Position numbers and translations under genes: made by a program. The notes under the pieces are model-generated. The model searched no databases. It was not told the DNA's origin and saw nothing but the letters and a program-made list of their open reading frames with translations. Positions 61,601-64,000 of a DNA stretch of 64,000 nucleotides are shown in pieces. This stretch comes from JADHLJ01 sp038118725. GTDB taxonomy: Bacteria; Pseudomonadota; Alphaproteobacteria; Thalassobaculales; Thalassobaculaceae. The stretch is from contig JAYOIK010000021.1 of the NCBI GenBank assembly GCA_038118725.1, positions 5,578 to 69,577 of the forward strand. Direction: 5' to 3'. Positions within the stretch are counted from its first letter, which is position 1, and each line of letters starts with the position of its first letter.

Positions 61601-62938
61601 ATGGCGACTTTCGCCGACATGAGCCCGCGCCCGATCCGGGCGAGCGAGGCCGATAGCGCCTACGCCTGGTGGCGTCTCGTCGCGTCGATGGTGATGAGCA
61701 GCATCGGTGGCGTCGGCCTGTGGTCGTCGGTGGTGCTTCTCACCGAGGCCGAACAGCATTTCGGGATCGATCGAGGCGACGCCTCGCTGCCCTATACCGC
61801 GGTCATGACCGGGATCATGTTCGGCAACGTTTTCATGGGAAGGCTCGCCGACCGGTTCGGGGTGATCGCGCCCGTTCTGATCGGCTCGGTCGCGCTGGGG
61901 ATCGGCTATTCCTGGGCCGCCTTCACGACCAATCTCTGGATTTTTCTCTTTATCCAGGGCGTATTGATCGGCGGGCTCGGAACCAGTTCGACCTTCGGCC
62001 CACTGATCGCGGCGATCTCTCACTGGTTTGTTCGGCATCGCGGGATCGCCGTGGCGCTGGTGGCGAGCGGGAGCTATGTGGCCGGCACGATCTGGCCTCC
62101 GGTCGTGGAGTTTCTGATCGACCGGTTGGGATGGCGGGACACGCATCTCATCATCGCGGCGATCTGTGTCGTGGTGATCCCGCCGTTCACCCTGGCGCTC
62201 CGGCGAAAGCCTCCAGCGGAGCCGTCGATCGGCGCCGAGATCGCGGCGGAGGCGGCAAGCCAAGGCGCTCCGGCCGGCGACAAGGGGAGACCTCCTCCGG
62301 TGTCCTTGCCGGTTCTTCAAGCGCTGCTGATACTCGCCGGAATAGCCTGCTGCGTGGCGATGTCGATGCCTCAGGTACATATCGTCGCCTATTGCGTGGA
62401 CCTGGATCTCGGTCAGGCCCGCGGCGCGGAAATGCTGTCCATCATGCTGGGCCTGGGCGTGGTCAGCCGGATCGGCTTCGGTTTTCTCATGGACCGGATA
62501 GGCGCACTTTGGACACTGATGGCGAGCTCGTCCCTGCAGGCGTTGTCGCTGCTGCTCTATCTACCGGCGGACGGGCTCTATTCGCTCTACCTAGTCTCCG
62601 CCTTGTTCGGCCTGTTTCAGGGCGGGATCGTTCCGACCTACGCGGTGATCATCCGCGAGTATTTCCCGGCCTCGCAAGCCGGGACCAGAGTCGGTCTTGT
62701 CCTGTCCGCGACGATCGGCGGCATGGCGCTCGGTGGTTGGCTCTCGGGTGAGATCTTCGATTGGACGTTGTCCTATACGGCGGCGTTTCTCAACGGCTTT
62801 GCCTGGAACCTGATCAACATGGCGATCGTGGTGCTGCTATTGTGGCGGGCGCGATTGCCGCGGCTTTCCATTCCCCGCCCGAGACCCATGATGGTCGAGG
62901 CGCCGCTGGTCGGTCGTTGGCCGGGCGCTCTTCGATAA
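61601..62938 (+). CDS. MFS transporter (monocarboxylate-porter like)
   Basis: A 445-residue major facilitator with twelve predicted helices in two halves joined by a charged loop (about residues 205-240). Helix 2-3 loop GRLADRFGVIAPVL has the MFS G-x-x-x-D-R-x-G motif; GLGTSSTFGPLIAAISHWFVRHRGIAVALVASG resembles oxalate/formate and monocarboxylate porters. Probable substrate: an organic acid. Fifteen bases separate it from the DUF1028 gene that follows. Confidence 0.92.
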   Translation: MATFADMSPRPIRASEADSAYAWWRLVASMVMSSIGGVGLWSSVVLLTEAEQHFGIDRGDASLPYTAVMTGIMFGNVFMGRLADRFGVIAPVLIGSVALGIGYSWAAFTTNLWIFLFIQGVLIGGLGTSSTFGPLIAAISHWFVRHRGIAVALVASGSYVAGTIWPPVVEFLIDRLGWRDTHLIIAAICVVVIPPFTLALRRKPPAEPSIGAEIAAEAASQGAPAGDKGRPPPVSLPVLQALLILAGIACCVAMSMPQVHIVAYCVDLDLGQARGAEMLSIMLGLGVVSRIGFGFLMDRIGALWTLMASSSLQALSLLLYLPADGLYSLYLVSALFGLFQGGIVPTYAVIIREYFPASQAGTRVGLVLSATIGGMALGGWLSGEIFDWTLSYTAAFLNGFAWNLINMAIVVLLLWRARLPRLSIPRPRPMMVEAPLVGRWPGALR

Positions 62939-62952
62939 CTCGGAGGATTAAG

Positions 62953-63651
62953 ATGACCTACACGATTGTAGCGAGATGCCCGGACACGGATAGGCTGGGT
63001 GTCGGTATCGCCACCTACTCTCTCGGCGTCGGAGGCTATTGCCCGTTCCTGGCGCGCGGGCGGGCGGTGATGTCGACCCAGGCCTTCGCCAACCCGCGCC
63101 TCGGCCCGCTCGGCGTGACGGCTCTGGAAAAGGGAACGAGCCCGGCCGAGACGGTCAAGCTCCTCGCGGCGTCCGATCCTGGTTACGACTATCGCCAGGT
63201 ATGCGTTGTCGGCATCGACGGCGCGGTCGAGATGCATACCGGCGCGCGCTGCCGGACATGGGCCGGACACGCGGTCGGCGAGGGCTTCGCGGCTTTCGGC
63301 AATGTGCTCGCGGGCGCCGGCGTGGTCAGCGCGATCGCCAAGGCATTCGCCGATGGCGCCGGGCAGACGCTCGACGAGCGACTACTATCGGCACTGGAGG
63401 CGGGACGTGCCGCGGGTGGTCAGGCGGCGGCCGACGGCTCGCCCTTGCCGGAGCGATCGGCGGCCCTGATCGTCATGGACCGGGACATCACCCGGGACAT
63501 CAATCTTCGGGTCGACCTGCACGACGACGCGATCAACGAACTGCGCCGAGTTCACGCCGGCTACGCGCCCTATATCGACTATTACGCGCTAAGGGCCGAT
63601 GATCCCGCCAATACACCGGCTCAGGATGTCTGGGCCCGCGAGAACCTTTAG
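62953..63651 (+). CDS. DUF1028 family Ntn-hydrolase-like protein
   Basis: A 232-residue protein starting MTYTIVARCPDTDRLGVGIATYSLGVGG at 62953, behind CGGAGG. FANPRLGPLGVTALEKGTSPAETVKLLAASDPGYDYRQVCVVGIDG and MHTGARCRTWAGHAVGEGFAAFGNVLAG are the DUF1028 core. The fold is related to N-terminal-nucleophile amidohydrolases, but here the first residues are not a free Thr/Ser/Cys. Members often sit with amino-acid or acid transport genes, as here with the MFS carrier. Confidence 0.85.
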   Translation: MTYTIVARCPDTDRLGVGIATYSLGVGGYCPFLARGRAVMSTQAFANPRLGPLGVTALEKGTSPAETVKLLAASDPGYDYRQVCVVGIDGAVEMHTGARCRTWAGHAVGEGFAAFGNVLAGAGVVSAIAKAFADGAGQTLDERLLSALEAGRAAGGQAAADGSPLPERSAALIVMDRDITRDINLRVDLHDDAINELRRVHAGYAPYIDYYALRADDPANTPAQDVWARENL

Positions 63652-63689
63652 ATATCCTCGCGCGTTACGGCTTCATCGGAGACAGATCC

Positions 63690-64000
63690 ATGCAGGCGAT
63701 TTCCAAAGGCAAGCGAGCCATGATCGAGGGACGTCCCGCGCTGATCGTGATCGATATCCAGGCCGGTGCGTTCGACGAGTCCATCAAGAAACACGCGATC
63801 CCGCACATGCCGGGATACTCCGAACGAATGGCACGCTCGCGCCTCGCCATCGACAAGGCCAGAGCCCTGGATATCCCCGTGGTCTTCATTCAGGAGGTTC
63901 ATCGGCCGGATCTGATCGACTTTGGCCGGGAACTGGATGGTGACGAGGATATTCACTGCCTTGAGGACAACCCCAACACCGGGATCGCGGTGGAACAAAC
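63690..64000 (+). CDS. isochorismatase-family cysteine hydrolase (cut by window end)
   Basis: The first ~103 codons of a hydrolase: ATG 63690 (MQAISKGKRAMIEGRPALIVIDIQAGAF), then AIPHMPGYSERM, ALDIPVVFIQEVHRPDLIDFGRELDGDE. The catalytic Asp in VIDIQ and the Lys/Cys expected later match isochorismatase-like amidases (nicotinamidase, carbamoylsarcosine amidase). It runs off the right edge, so the catalytic Cys is not seen. Thirty-eight bases after the DUF1028 gene, same direction. Confidence 0.85.
   Translation, partial: MQAISKGKRAMIEGRPALIVIDIQAGAFDESIKKHAIPHMPGYSERMARSRLAIDKARALDIPVVFIQEVHRPDLIDFGRELDGDEDIHCLEDNPNTGIAVEQ

Overview
The window is a GC-rich, densely coded stretch of chromosome from what looks like a draft genome or metagenome-assembled genome; a run of exactly 100 Ns lies at 49016-49115. 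Gene content points to an alphaproteobacterium, probably Rhodospirillales-like. The pointers are a 45-residue aa3-type cytochrome c oxidase subunit IV, a DUF1127 protein, a DUF2783/flavin-hydroxylase pair, and the neighbourhood rnd, ppx, ppk, hda, AI-2E permease, DUF2066, purM, purN. I see no rRNA, tRNA, phage, transposase or CRISPR array.

Layout. 1-13.4 kb is mostly housekeeping: a GGDEF diguanylate cyclase, a SPOR-like lipoprotein, RNase D, polyphosphate turnover (ppx, ppk), an azoreductase and an SDR, a DnaA-homolog Hda with a clamp-binding motif, an AI-2E-type permease, a DUF2066 secreted protein, purM-purN and a tiny cox subunit IV. 13.4-16.6 kb carries a glycosyltransferase, a 2-hydroxyacid dehydrogenase and msrB. 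16.6-33 kb is the most distinctive part: a complete, translationally coupled coenzyme F420 operon (npdG-cofE-cofD-cofC-fbiC, read leftwards from 30.3 kb). Six luciferase-like (LLM) oxidoreductases flank it, with a class III CoA transferase, a DUF169 protein and a GMC oxidoreductase beyond. This is both the factory for F420 and a set of likely users.

33-45.4 kb holds a DMT exporter, a DJ-1/PfpI protein, a quinone oxidoreductase, and then a long leftward run (pepP, enoyl-CoA hydratase, haloalkane dehalogenase, vsr, a cytosine-5 DNA methyltransferase, an Fe-S/flavin dienoyl-CoA reductase-like enzyme, a GNAT, a 2-keto-4-pentenoate hydratase, an FkbM methyltransferase). A methyltransferase/Vsr pair is thus embedded in a catabolic-looking operon. 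45.4-64 kb holds a tandem DUF1127 protein, TPR proteins, MarC, FIST, a surface-carbohydrate gene, a lactonase-like MBL protein, a 388-codon gene broken at (or shifted through) an A8 tract, gamma-glutamyltransferase, GST, two flavin monooxygenases with a DUF2783 partner, a thioesterase, an MFS carrier, a DUF1028 protein and a truncated isochorismatase-family hydrolase.

The most noteworthy points are the F420 locus without a fused dehydro-F420 reductase, a purM gene whose only well-placed start is ATC behind a good Shine-Dalgarno, the A AAA AAA slippery site in the 53.6 kb gene, a family of paired-hairpin intergenic repeats at unit boundaries, and the Dcm/Vsr insertion.
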